Of a stretch of DNA of 64,000 bases, positions 36,326-47,789 are shown one piece after another. Each line of letters starts with the position of its first letter. Position 1 is the stretch's first letter. The notes under the pieces were generated by a model, which made no database searches, was not told where the DNA came from, and worked only from the letters and a program-made list of their open reading frames with translations. The position numbers were made by a program, and so were the translations under genes. Source of the stretch: Bigelowiella natans CCMP2755 (Eukaryota > Cercozoa > Chlorarachniophyceae); contig ADNK01002208.1 in the NCBI GenBank assembly GCA_000320545.1, positions 1-64,000 on the forward strand. Direction: 5' to 3'.

Positions 36326-37760
36326 TCAGGTGTTCATGGGGCTGCGAGCCAAGTCGGGAGACACAGAAGCTATAATGCAAGAATTACGCGACAAGTGCCT
36401 TCCCTTTTCGGACCACGGAGGAGGAGGAGGAGGAGGAGGTGAAGGCTTGGACGCGAAGAAGAAGGCTGAGGCGCAAGTGCTACAATCACTTCAAACTGGG
36501 GTGGAGCTGTTGAGGCAACACGGACAGTTCTCGAAGATATTTGAGGTTTTCGAGATGGTAACATCAGGCCCCAGGAAGCTGCCTCCCTCCCCCTCCTGGA
36601 TTCTACCGATTCTTGAAGCGCTTGCAGAGGAGGCGGATAGCAAAGGTGTCGTAGTCCCCGTGAGAGTTGCTTACGAATTACAGGCGTTTCTGAGGCTGCT
36701 CGAAGCTGCTGCCGGTGATGATGCTGCTACTGGAAGCAAAATAAGTAGTAGCAGTAGTTTTGCAAGTAGCAGCAGCAGCAGCAGTGATAACAGTAGTAGT
36801 AGCAGTAGTAGCAGTAGTAGCAGTAGTAGTAGTAATAATAGTAGCCGTGATGATCATGCAGACGGAAAAGGCGTCGGGAACAGTAGCAGCAGCAGCAGCA
36901 GCATCGAGAGCAGCAGCCGCCATCCTTCGAAAGAGGAGGCGGCATGCGTGCCCCTTCTTACTGGGGAGTTCGACTTGGACACGCAGAAGGCGCTCAAGCG
37001 CTACCTTAGAGACAACGAGACCTTGAGGCCATTGCTGTTGCAAAATCTCAACACGCAAACTGGGTTCGACGACGAGTCCTCGGTGAGTGCGCTGCAGCAG
37101 GCATTGAACGTTTTCGGGCTCCAGATCATCGTGGACGGGAAGCTAGGAGAAGAAACCGTAGATGCCCTCCAGACCTTTCTTCGCGCCACGATGCCTGTGG
37201 CGGGGAGTGGGGTCAGGGACGAGCCCCTCCCCCTCACCAGGAAGGTCAGCGCGATCTGGGAATACATCCAGGCGAGTGACGGGGGAATGAAGAACGCTGA
37301 CCAGGTCATGTACATAATTTCCTTCTCCATTCTCAAGAAGGACGTCGGCCGGGGCGCAGAGCAGGTGTTCGTTCGGCTCTTTAACAACATGGAGAGGATG
37401 GGGCGGCTCAACCTCACAGCCTACACCATGATGATTGAGTACTTGATAAAGCGGGATAGCATTCCAAGGGTAATCAAGCTCTTCCGGAATATGAGGGCCG
37501 CAGGACAGCAGCCGGGAGAGAAGCTGCTGCTTACCATAGTCGAGATCCTTGCCAAGTGGAAGTATGCGCCTGAGGAGTTCATTGAAGCACTGAAAGCTCT
37601 AACTGAAATGGGAGTTGCTCCTTCCGTGGACATCATTAAAAACGCAGGGGAATCGTTCATGGACAATCCAAAGATCCGGGAAGCTCTTCGCGATATTTTG
37701 CTTCGCGTCAAGAGAAATTTGTCCAAATTGGATGTGATTCCGCCGCAAACTTCTGCTTAA
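33395..37760 (+). CDS. Pentatricopeptide-repeat (PPR) protein, organelle-targeted
   Basis: PPR proteins bind organelle RNA and control its editing, splicing or translation. Five exons join in phase to 1189 aa: 33395-33499, 33581-34503, 34805-35005, 35236-36145 and 36330-37760. The start MKRRFLSSVPAPSSRLYHS is a typical mitochondrial presequence. P-type PPR motifs are clear in exon 2 (VISMNTLMSFYGN, VITFNTMLTALARSG, ISTYNILIDLYATLGK, VVTYTAMMKAHVD, IKTYTMAMKVC) and exon 3 (VKTYNFFLKKIAE), with further units in exons 4 and 5. Two low-complexity inserts are coded: poly-Ser/Gly at about 35822-35920 and poly-Ser at about 36740-36915. Near residue 963 a stretch (ALQQALNVFGLQIIVDGKLG) recalls a peptidoglycan-binding fold. 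The second-exon donor is chosen because GC plus G restores the PPR frame. Confidence 0.9.
34535..34585. repeat. (CT)n then (GT)n in a PPR intron
   Basis: CT repeats pass into GT/GGGT repeats about 30 nt after the donor at 34504. Confidence 0.9.
35157..35194. repeat. (AT)n microsatellite in a PPR intron
   Basis: An AT run about 40 nt upstream of the acceptor at 35235. Confidence 0.95.
36289..36328. repeat. (CAT)n tract forming an intron 3' end
   Basis: CAT units run up to ATTCAG, which is the acceptor of the last PPR exon. The same intron begins with a donor embedded in GAT repeats (36146 onward). Confidence 0.9.
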
Positions 37761-38524
37761 AGTTAAGCCGGGAAGATAGACACCTGCACTACAGCTTGTG
37801 GTGTATCTAAAGCATGGTGCTCATTTTTAGAAGCAGCTCGTTTGTATTTGGTACATGTAGGCTCAAAAGGCGTATTGAAATGTGATCATCATGTGTGGTT
37901 GTAAGATGCTATGATACGATGCACACGTACGATGCATGCAGCGGTGGCATACACATAGCTAGCTAGCATGGATGATACGCGCGGCATATAGGCAAATTGC
38001 AGGCTAAGCACAAGAGCTGCCCAAGATTACTAGTTTGTACCAGGCAAATCGCAGTCCCTCATTACTAGATTGTTGACGAAAATTAAATTAGCTATACTGG
38101 CGGTGTGATGTCCTCATGATGCACGCAGAGAGCCAGCGCCGACGTTTATAGCACTGATTCAGCTGCGGTATCGTCTGCGTGCCAGGCGCCCAGCGGGAAT
38201 AAGCCAGCGAAAACTGCTATAATTCAATACGGTCACGCATCGCTAGATCGCGCACAGTGCAGCTAGCGCTAGTAGCGCCTTGTAGGAAAAAGTCGTCTTG
38301 ATCGCATCAATGTAGAGACCGACAATGGCATCTTACACATGCTCGCGTGTGGTTTATACTTGCTGCTGCTTGTTCTAGTGTTGGCCAAATATTTTCAAAT
38401 GGTGATATAGAAAAGAAGTTTGATGTAATTTATTGTTTACTACAAATTTACATAGAATTGCTCCGGGTGCATGCCATGTGGCACACTATAGTCGAGTTAT
38501 ATCAACTCAATACAAATAGGAAAT
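37761..38524. other. Convergent 3'-3' spacer, palindrome-rich
   Basis: 764 bp between the PPR and transporter stops. It contains CATAGCTAGCTAGCATGG near 37954 and many GCATGC/GCTAGC words up to about 38280. No exon is supported. Confidence 0.6.
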
Positions 38525-39737
38525 TTACTCCTTCCCGCGTGGCGCGGTTTCAGTTGCAGTTGCTGCACCATCTGTGATTTCCGTCAAACTAATTTCCGAT
38601 GAAGATTTTACACGTTGAAGGCGAAGGGGTGCTTGTTTATAGAAGAATGCGGCAACGATGCACACGATGAGACAGAGTATTCCTTGAGGGGAAGCGTGTT
38701 TATCCCATATTAGGCAATTCACAACGATGGTAAGGAATTTGCACACGTTTCCAATGATTGAAAATCGAGTGGCAGACACCAACGACCTCGCCTGCCAAGA
38801 GACGTAACTCATTGCAATCCCCATAACACAAGAGAGTAGCAGAAAGCCAACGCCTGCTTTTGACCATTCCACTGCATGGGACTCTTTGGTCCAGAAGCCA
38901 ATCACAAGCAGCGGTAAGCACGGGATAAAGTTGGAGTAGAATACCCTTGTCCAATTCGATTTCACGACGACATTATCTGCCGCGTGCTTCAGGAAAATCC
39001 TAAGTTGATTAATTTAAACAATATTAAAGGAAACCAGCTCGTTAATTTAAACAAAATTAAAGGAAGCCAGCCCCCCCCCCCCCCCCCTTCTCACGCTCTT
39101 CATTTCCAACACAACTGCGTTAATATTAATTTTATTTTTTCAAATTTCATTACATGTCGAAGAGGAAGACCATGAACCACATTCCAACCCAAAAGTAGCC
39201 TTTAACTTGGAAAGACTTGTCACTTAATACATATCCCATGGCGCCTCCTCCCAGTACAAGCAAACAACAGGCTGACCGCCGATCTGGAAGGTGTCGGCCC
39301 AGAAATATATAGTCAAGCACACAAAGGGCCAACGGAGTGGAAGCGCGAAAGATAATGAAGGTCTCCACGTTGGCGTATTGAAGAGTCTTGATATTTGCAA
39401 ATATTGTTCCCAAAAATGCCATCGCAACGACTGAGAAAGGTTGCAAATGTGTTTTTGAAAAACGATCCAACTCCACGAGTTTGAAGATGGAGAGCAGCTG
39501 TACTGATGCAGCTGACATTGCGAGTTGGCATAGTAAGATGAAAGAAGGCGCCCGTAGGAAAGATATCGCCAGCTTGTTTACGATAAGCATCATGGATGAC
39601 ACGAGCATATAAACCGCAATCCATAAAACAGTTCGACTGCGGTCGCCGCCAGGCTTCTTGATTGCTTCATCGGTGAAGCAACATGAAGCCATCGACAACA
39701 TACTCGCAGCGGAGGGCCCTTTCACTCCAACCCCCAT
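38525..39737 (-). CDS. TPT/nucleotide-sugar transporter family protein
   Basis: A multi-pass transporter of the drug/metabolite superfamily, most like Golgi nucleotide-sugar carriers of the GDP-mannose/GONST group. Two exons, 39154-39737 and 38525-38999, join with AT plus G to give Met and a product of 352 aa. About ten hydrophobic helices are visible, beginning LWIAVYMLVSSMMLIVNKLAI. Family features include the NK pair at the end of helix 1, the joined segment FDMIFLKHAADNV, which matches the FDxxYxKH pattern, and WTRVFYSNFI. The C-terminal tail is short, hydrophilic and Thr/Glu-rich. The substrate cannot be read from the sequence. The gene starts 510 bp from the divergent F-box gene. Confidence 0.87.
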
Positions 39738-40164
39738 GAGTTGGTCTCTAGACTTTGATGATCCCTGCTCTGTGACTCCTCTATTCTTCCATCACTGCGG
39801 GGTCGTGTTGAAAGTTGAACGGGAATTGGAATGGTTTTTATTTCTTGACTTTATAATTTATATTTTATACCGAATATATCTAAATGAGATATACCGAAAA
39901 TATTCAAAAGAAAAGGTTGTATTTATTGTAGTAGAGTATAAAAATTTGGACCTATTATTGTCATCGGGAATAATCTCATAGATTTGCTTTGTCATCAAGC
40001 TTTTTTCGGAGTAGAAATCTGTTCTGCGAAGTCATCTCGAAGCACGTCACCGGAGAGATATCCGGAGATTAAGTTGTTGCAAATGTTGTACTAGTATTTT
40101 TTATGGGAATATTTTATAGGAATTATCCTGGGTAGGTTCAAGTATATTCCGAAAACGGGAATTG

Positions 40165-40204
<40 letters not shown>

Positions 40205-40247
40205 CTCTCTCCGCGAGAAGGGGCAACGAGAAACACAGTAAAGCGAT
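39738..40247. other. Divergent 5' region of the transporter and F-box genes
   Basis: 510 bp. A CT run at about 40171-40202 lies 45 nt upstream of the F-box ATG, probably in its 5' UTR or core promoter. Confidence 0.45.
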
Positions 40248-42292
40248 ATGAAACGTACTCGATCTCATCCAGCGCGCGGATGGGTTCTAGGTGAAGACGA
40301 GACCGTGCTTGTTTTCAAGTTTCTTTCGGCGAGGTCCTTATTGCAATTCGCCAGCACATGCCAGCTGTTCAAGCGAATCGCCACCAGCAACCGACTGTGG
40401 ACATCCTACGTTCAAAGGCCTCCCGTGGAAGAGGAAGGAAGGAGGTTGTACTATCCTTCGCTAGAAAGCTGTTTGATGAGAAATATATATTTTGAGCTCC
40501 TCAGAGCTGGAAAAATGCCATGGGACTGCGATGTGGTTGATTCGCAGTTTATGAGGGCCTCATCAACGGACCACGCGAGCCAAGTTCTTACCAATACATT
40601 GACTGCGAGCCCAAACTTCTGGTCGAGTACAGGGAGTGATCCAAGCAAGCCGGAGACCATCGTATTTTCTCTCGTCTCCCCGATCACGGTTGTTTCCTCG
40701 GTGTCAATCAAGCCTTATCGTGCATCTTACCAACTAGGACAGCCATGCTATGCTCCGAGATACGTTCGCATTAGTACAGGATTTAGCCCGGATAAAGCTA
40801 CATGGACATCTGCTCCAATGCCGTGTCGCAATGAACCCGTTCTACAGGTTTCAAGATAGCACACATACACGATCACCCACGTTTTCTAAAGCCATCATCA
40901 TAATCGTGACGGTCGTCATATTTTGCAGACGTTCGAAATATCTCCACGGATTGTATGTGGCTCTTTCATCAAGATAGAACTTCTCGAGCGATGCCAGACC
41001 CAACGCGAAGACAATCTCTACTATATCGTACTAGAAAGAGGTAGTGTCTTCTAACAAAGTCGAATGTTGTGTTGCGTAACCTATCTCCTCCATGTTTTGC
41101 ACTACCAGTTATTGTGAACGGAATACCACTTGGCGCACTCGTGAAAGATTTCCCAGGAACCTGTGAGGCATTGATAGAAGACTGTGTGCATCTTGGATAT
41201 GAGCCGCCTCCTCCAACTCGTCATTTCCCGGAGAAAAAGATGGCCCAGACAGCGAAGCCTTGGTGGCCGTTTTCTGGAGAGCAAATTCAGAACTCAGACA
41301 AAGGTTCTTCAACTCGTGACTCTTGCAAAAACCTGGCACCAACTATTGATAAAAAAAGTGTCCTGGCTGAGCTCGCCTCGTCTTCCCAAGATTTCGTGAA
41401 CGCGGCTCTCAGAAAGAAGAAACAAATGAACACAATACGAAGAAAGATAGAGGAGGGTGAATTTCGCAGGGCCGGAGAAATGATGGTTCAAACGCAGCTT
41501 CGTAGCGTCCAAGCGCGCGATACAGTGTGTCAATGGCTTCGGGCAAAACATCGAAAATGTGAGGAAATGAAGCAAGAATCTCGGAAGTTGGGCGAGTACT
41601 TACTTCCCTTTTTGAACCGACACGTGCGGCTCACCCAAGCAGAGTCGTACCTTTTCTTCGTGGCATTGATCGATGGCGGCAATCAACCTGAAGGCAGCAA
41701 CCGAGGAATTAGAATTTTAGAAGGCATGCTTCGTTCTCAAATTGCTTCCCCATCCGAGGAGCTAGGAGACTACTACATGCAACGAAAAGATTACTACAAA
41801 GCAGGGATGGTATATAGTATTTGCCAAGTACCAGATAAGATGTTCGATGTGTTGGTACACCAAGAATGCTACCAAGAACTAGCAAACATAATAGTCGATT
41901 CGAGTTTCTTTGCTATTGATGTGATACGGCGGATCTTGAAGCTGCACGCAAGGAAAGATGCGATCGCAACCGCAAAATGTATTTGCGACCGCGAAAGAGT
42001 CAGCCACAAGGAGCTTGTAGAAATTGTTGAAGTTTTGGGTCTTGATACGAATCAGGACCCGTGCGAAGTCATTAAAGAAGCACACCGTAGAGCATTTGCA
42101 AGGCCAGATCAAGAAACAAAAGAAGATAGTTTTGATGACTGCAAGATAATGAACACAGAATCTCACTCTGATTCCCATCGACGAGCTACAAGCAGCAATA
42201 TGGATGTTGGCATCAGCAACAATGCGAACAACAACCTGACGATGGAAATCGATGAATGTAGCGAGATGAAGACAGATGGAAGAAGCAGTTAA
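40248..42292 (+). CDS. F-box protein, At4g00755-like
   Basis: A likely substrate receptor of an SCF ubiquitin ligase. Three exons, 40248-40847, 40929-41040 and 41109-42292, join in phase to 631 aa. The F-box lies at about residues 14-52 (VLVFKFLSARSLLQFASTCQ, then NRLW). It is followed by a beta-sandwich-like region (FWSSTGS, VVSSVSIKPY, GQPCYAPRYVRI, RIVCGSFIKIELLER) similar to plant F-box proteins of the At4g00755 type. The C-terminal half is helical and unlike that family. It contains RRKIEEGEFRRAGEMMV, resembling a UVR or coiled-coil segment, and later TPR-like pieces such as ELGDYYMQRKDYYKAGMVY. The tail is Asn/Ser-rich. Fold assignment outside the F-box is moderate. Confidence 0.85.
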
Positions 42293-43424
42293 AGAAGTGA
42301 ATGTATATGGCATTGTGTCGTGCAACATATGCAATCCACAATAAATCTATGTAGAGAGGGATTGTGGTTGTGCGTCACCGTAGACTGTCACGCACCTTTA
42401 TCAGAACGGGAAGACTGCTAGAATGTACAGGAATGGTTTAGATTTGCCAGGTGCAATCAAATCAATTTTAGCATCAGTATCCATGCACTATAATTAGATA
42501 AATTCGTATTCAACATTGATTATTGTCATTACAAAATCACTCGGCACGTGAGTGTTATTAAACAAACTGTGAGACGGATGTAATGAGACAATTCTATGTT
42601 CTCAATGTTCATCCTAGTGCAGCTGTACGTGTTACAATAGATCATCAATGCGAGAAGGAAGCACGCACTGCTGCGCGAGCATGCACGCCATTATTCAAGA
42701 CCGAAACAAAATACATTCGATTGCATGAAATGTAACACATCATAGCGGAACACCAATAGATTGAACGTTAGTGCTGTACATATAGCCGCTGCATTGCACA
42801 GCTACATGAGGATGATGACCAATGAACAAATTTAATTTGATTCATTACATCCGTCTAGCTGTCTTACATCCACAACTTGGTCAAAAGCGCACGCATTTTC
42901 ACAAAAAATGAGTTTTATTTCTCGGCAATAACCAGATGTCGGGTGGAGCTGAGGTTGGGCGCAATCGAGCGCCATGCTATGCTGGCATGGTTGCGCTCTT
43001 CAAAAGGAACCAATCACATATTTTTCTAACTGCGTTGGGGTCGCATCATTTTTCGATGAAAATGCAGACCATGCTCATTTCCCCTCCACCCACGTTCGCC
43101 CATTGCAGCGCGGGCGCTTGCGTGCACGCGCTGCTGAGTGAAATCGATCGCAGAATCATGCAAGTGACATGTGAGAGCATAACAAATGCAGGCGTCATCC
43201 ACAAAACATCAAACATACATTGTGTGAACCATGAGAAAAATACTGCAATATCAAGTGCGTAGAGACTAAATAAAGGATCATTCTGGTGCATTAAGTTAAA
43301 TAAACAATCGATCTTATGCATGAAGAACCATCATCATAGAACGTTCTTCTATGAAAGATGCTACGCGACCCTACTGCCTTTCCGTAGTCTAGATTACTTA
43401 CCAGGAAAAATTGCCTGATTCTAA
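42293..43424. other. Convergent 3'-3' spacer
   Basis: 1.1 kb between the F-box and CYFIP stops. It contains the inverted-repeat element at 42572-42856 and further TGCATG-type words. No exon is supported. Confidence 0.6.
42572..42856. mobile_element. MITE-like inverted-repeat element
   Basis: The left end AGACGGATGTAATGA and the right end TCATTACATCCGTCT are exact reverse complements. Similarity of the two arms continues inward imperfectly for about 60 nt (TTCATCCT...GCAGCTGTAC against GTAGCTGTGC...AGGATGA). The element is about 285 bp and has no coding capacity. A clear target-site duplication is not visible. Related sequence lies at 19749-19819 and a short end at 11544-11556, always in 3' spacers. 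Confidence 0.65.
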
Positions 43425-46400
43425 TTAGGTTGGCTTAGGTGGAGAGAATCGGAGATCTTTGATGGGATTCACAGAGCAATATGCTCTCATGGTTGAAAAT
43501 ACAAAGTTGTTTACACTCCGAGTATACTTGGCGTTCCTCATAAATTGTTCCAGCGCTCCTGTTTGAAGCATACCTGTGTTCATCTTTTGGGAGCTTTGAG
43601 GCAATTTTTTGAGCTGATCCGCGGTAAGCCCTAGTTCCTTCGTTAAATCGTCGGCTTCGGCTATACTCAAAATGTGGTTGCAAAGATCTAACATTTCGAA
43701 TCGAGCAGAATATCCTAGTAGATGAACAAGAGCGCAACCCCCCCAGGCAAAACCGTCTCCTAATAAAGCATGCTCCTCGAATACTCTCTGGGTTTCCTTG
43801 CCGTCCATCTCCTCTTTTGGAGAAACGCAAAACAGAAACTGCGCGACGCTGAAAACTCGGGCAAAATCGCTGCCACTGTGTGTGTCCAAAACACCGTTTG
43901 CTGGCTCAGCTCCATCAAAAACTTCAACAGTTTCTAAAATATCACTAACTCTCCTAAGGGTGGCCGCAAAAATAGATGGTGTAGGTTCGATATTGCATTT
44001 CATGTATCTTTCAGTCTTGTCCATATTAGCTTTGATTTGCTGTTGCATAAGTGATCCGCCCCCCAATTTCTCGTACACCTTGGAAACTACAGAGTGAAAA
44101 GGGGATTCTTTACCCTCCTCATACTGGAAAGGAGTGAGAGGAATTTGCCCCTGAGCCGGTGTCGGATGGGGCTTCACAGCAGTGTAAAAAGCAACTTGGC
44201 TAAACCTCAAGTCATTTCGTTCATTCATGCACGATTCCAGGAGATGTACAAAAGCAAGAGAATTGCCGATTTCTCTTAGCGATTGAAAAAATAAGCTCTT
44301 CAGCGCAGACCAAGATTTGACAGCCTTAACTAGATTATTGTTTAGCAGGCCTTGATACGCTATCGAAGGGCCCATGTGAGAAGGAGGAGGCGCAATCGGT
44401 GCCTTCTGAAGAACAGCTTGGACCTTTTCCATACTTGGCATCAAGACTCCTCCCAAATTGCTTTCGATTTGCCCAATAATTTCCTTTATGATGAACGGAA
44501 TATCTGACGGGTCCAAAATGTCAAGCAGGGCATGGACGTGTTCTGCCCCAAAGTATTTCTTGGATCCTCCTTGTAAATCAGAGTTGGGGATATGGAAGTT
44601 GTGTCCATGCCAGTAGTACTTCTCTAATCTCACCTTCCTCACTTCCCTTTCGTGCTTTCTTGCATGGACTATCCCGGACACAAAACGTCGCGTTCCGCTG
44701 CAGAAAGTCCAATTAGGAAAAATCTCGTTTGTCAATTCGTCCGCAATCTGAAGAAAAATAACAATATGTGTATCAGGCCCAAACCTGTAGTAGTACGACA
44801 GAAAAATATACCTGTGCTGCTATTTTGCCGCAACCTTGCGTCAATGAAACTCTTCCATCATATTCCTTGAAAATGGTATCGAAGGAGTCTAATGGAAGGT
44901 GTTTCGATGCTAACGCGTGGGCTAATCTCGCATTATCCAGGTAAGACTTAGCTTCAATTGCGTAACTTAATGGTTGGGACTCGAACTTCTGCAATATTCC
45001 GCTGTATGGATATAAAAACGATGAGTTATAAAGAAGAAAAAGACACGAGTATATGGGGAAACATACCTGATATTCTTGCGAAATTTCTTGAGGACGTACT
45101 GGCCAAGGAGGACTTGGAGATTTACCACACGACCCAGCAATCTTACAGTTTGCTGCGACATCAATGTTGTATATCGACTCACAGGCACTTTGAGGACACC
45201 TTGTCTAAATTTTTCGAACGCCATCTCCAATCTGTTATCGAGGAGAATGCTTCCGGCTAGTGTTTTGAAATATTTGAATATCTCATTGGATAAATGATGC
45301 AGTAGTTGATCAAAGGCCAGGTTGACTTCAGCTTCAATTTCATCAAATAGATAACGCTGATCCAGGTAGTCAAGAGCAAGCTCGGCAGCATCATTGTAAA
45401 TTTCCATTGGATAAAACATGTTCTCTTTCATTTGAACGCCTTTGATGACAAACTTGGTAAGAATCCATGGCATGGACATGTCGATTGGGAACTGAGGCTG
45501 CTTCGTCATGTTCAGGTAAAACTCTCTGTACCACAAAAAACTCAAATCCATTGCTTGGCGTAGGGACTGTTTGAAATTTAGCACGTATTGAAAAAAGAAT
45601 GCATTGTCATAAATCTTCAGCCATTCCTCCTGCCATTCTTTTTTCAAATCGCGTTTTCCAAAAAAACCGCCCTTATTTCCTTCCGCTCTTTCACTGCAAA
45701 TGAAATTCATCATCCTGCGCATCAACACCACTTGATCAACCGAGGGAGGTGTAAATCGCCCTGGAAACTTGTAATCGATCTGCATTATTTCCTCTTTCTT
45801 CTGTAGATAATCATTTCCTCTTTCAGCACCAGGGATATAGTCGGCACAAATGTGTCGCATTCTTTTCATGATCTCTAATATATGATTCCTTTTGGCTTTG
45901 TAGGCTTTCCTCATTGGCCGGGTGAGCATTGCATGTACGAAAGATTGCATGACATCGTGGATATGTCTCCAGCATAGGTCAATGAAGATAGTCTCAGATT
46001 TCTGTAGTAGGGAGCCAAGCCCCTTTACCATTCCAATCACGTCCACAAGGATCGACAATTCAGTCTTACTGTAAGCGAACAGAACTACTTTCTCGTACTC
46101 ATTCCCCTTCCCTCCACTCCCTCCCTTGCTTTTATATTCTTGATCGTTGACTGGGAAAGCGTATTTGTAGGAACTTTGCATTCGAATTTGACTGTTCCAT
46201 TTCGATATCAGTTGTAGACCTTCAAGTACCGTCTGGTAAGTTTCGCTGCACAGTTCCAAGTTGATCTTTTCTTTGAAGTCCGATTCTTTCTTCAGAGTTC
46301 GGATCCGATTAATGAGAGAACAAAACTTTGAAGTGTACGAACTGTACGCGGCTCTAATCTCCTGTCTTTTGTTCCCATGAAGCATGTAGTGGTCCTTCGT

Positions 46401-46869
46401 TTTCTTACTAGAATCGTCAATTTGGTCTCTTTGAGTATCAGTCCAATGTTGGCATTTGTTCAGATCATACTTAATTTGAATCTGCATATCTCCAAAGAGT
46501 GGAATCACAGGAGTCTGCTTAAACAACGTCATAACGAAAGAAGCGCCTTTCTCTCTGAACGCATTCACTCCCTTTTTATTATCTTTCTCTGCGTCTAAGA
46601 TGTACATCAAATATACAATAACACGGTATTGCATATGCTCTTCATCAGGAAGAACAAATCTTCTTGTCTCCAGGGTCTCCTTGCAATGTTGTAGCAGCAT
46701 ACAGATGACATCGATTGAGTTGTCCACTTCCTCAATATTCTTTTTCGCTGACCAAATGATGAGCCCATGCGGATGAGAAGGATTGCATAAGAAACCCTGG
46801 AGATTAAAAATTTCCGTTTCCAATTCCTTCTTGTTACCAAGCAAGCCACCGACCAATTGAACCGCCCTG

Positions 46870-46950
<81 letters not shown>

Positions 46951-47789
46951 TAAGCTAGCCTGAGAATCAATTGTAATGGCGTGTGATGATCTTTAACCTT
47001 TTATAGCGTGCGAAATCGTTCACCAGGTTTGATTTCATATCTTTGAGTTTATCCAGTTTTATGAGAACATCCAGCAGTCTCACAATAAGATCCAATTTAA
47101 GTTGGGACTAAGAAAACAACTTAAATAAGGGAATATAATTTCACTAATATATATAGCATTACATGAACTTCCTTTTTCTTCTCTGCCTGTGTCAGACTTT
47201 CAATCAGATCTTTAAATTTCTTCACAGTATCTTCATGGTATTGCCTCAGATCGCTTAATTTCTTTATTTCTGGTCTGAATATATTAAACTCCTTCTGGTA
47301 GATTTCATCCTTTACTTCTTTTGGAGTGTCAGCATTTGTCTGTGGCAAAGAGGACTTAAGTTTTAACAATTACACAATGTTACGGCAAATTTGATACCTG
47401 AACATCCTTCAATGCTTGCGAACAGCTTCTGAACGTGTATAGCATGGCAACAAATTTTTCGCCTCTTTCCAGAATATCCCACTGTTTACACATTCACTAA
47501 TCATACAAAATCACACATTTTGGTTCATCCTCATACCACTTCTGAGAATTCTTTCAATTCGGAAGCGAAGTCTTCCTTGCCAAACTTCGTATCGAAAGCT
47601 GAAGCTGAGAGGTATTTAGTAGATTTCCATCCCGAATCGTATGTGACTGCTTCATTTGGAACTTCAATATTGGGGGATCCCGTCTCAATGGCAATCTTTT
47701 CATCCAATTTCTGATCACAAAAACCATAAGAATTCTGAAGTTCATGGAATCAGGCGCATTACCTTGACATCATCCAGAAGCTTTGACAT
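43425..47789 (-). CDS. CYFIP: CYFIP/SRA1/PIR121, WAVE regulatory complex subunit
   Basis: CYFIP is the Rac-binding subunit of the WAVE/SCAR complex that activates Arp2/3 actin nucleation. Eight exons join in phase to 1294 aa (animal CYFIP about 1250): 47763-47789 (start MSKLLDDVK), 47537-47710, 47398-47481, 47163-47339, 46998-47107, 45067-46866, 44812-45001 and 43425-44747. Matching blocks are ERGEKFVAMLYTFRSCSQAL, NDFARYKRAVQ, KFRQGVLKVPVSRYT, the QTVRLLGRVVNL helix, YDSG-like GILQKFESQPLS and WSALKSLFFQSLREIGNS. The intron at 46867-46997 contains AT and GT repeats. Its presence with an Arp2/3-type actin programme implies pseudopodia or phagocytosis in the host. Convergent with the F-box gene. 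Confidence 0.92.
46870..46950. repeat. (AT)n-(GT)n compound microsatellite in a CYFIP intron
   Basis: An AT run (about 46872-46908) passes into a GT run (about 46913-46950). On the coding strand the AT part reaches almost to the acceptor TTGCAG. Confidence 0.95.
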
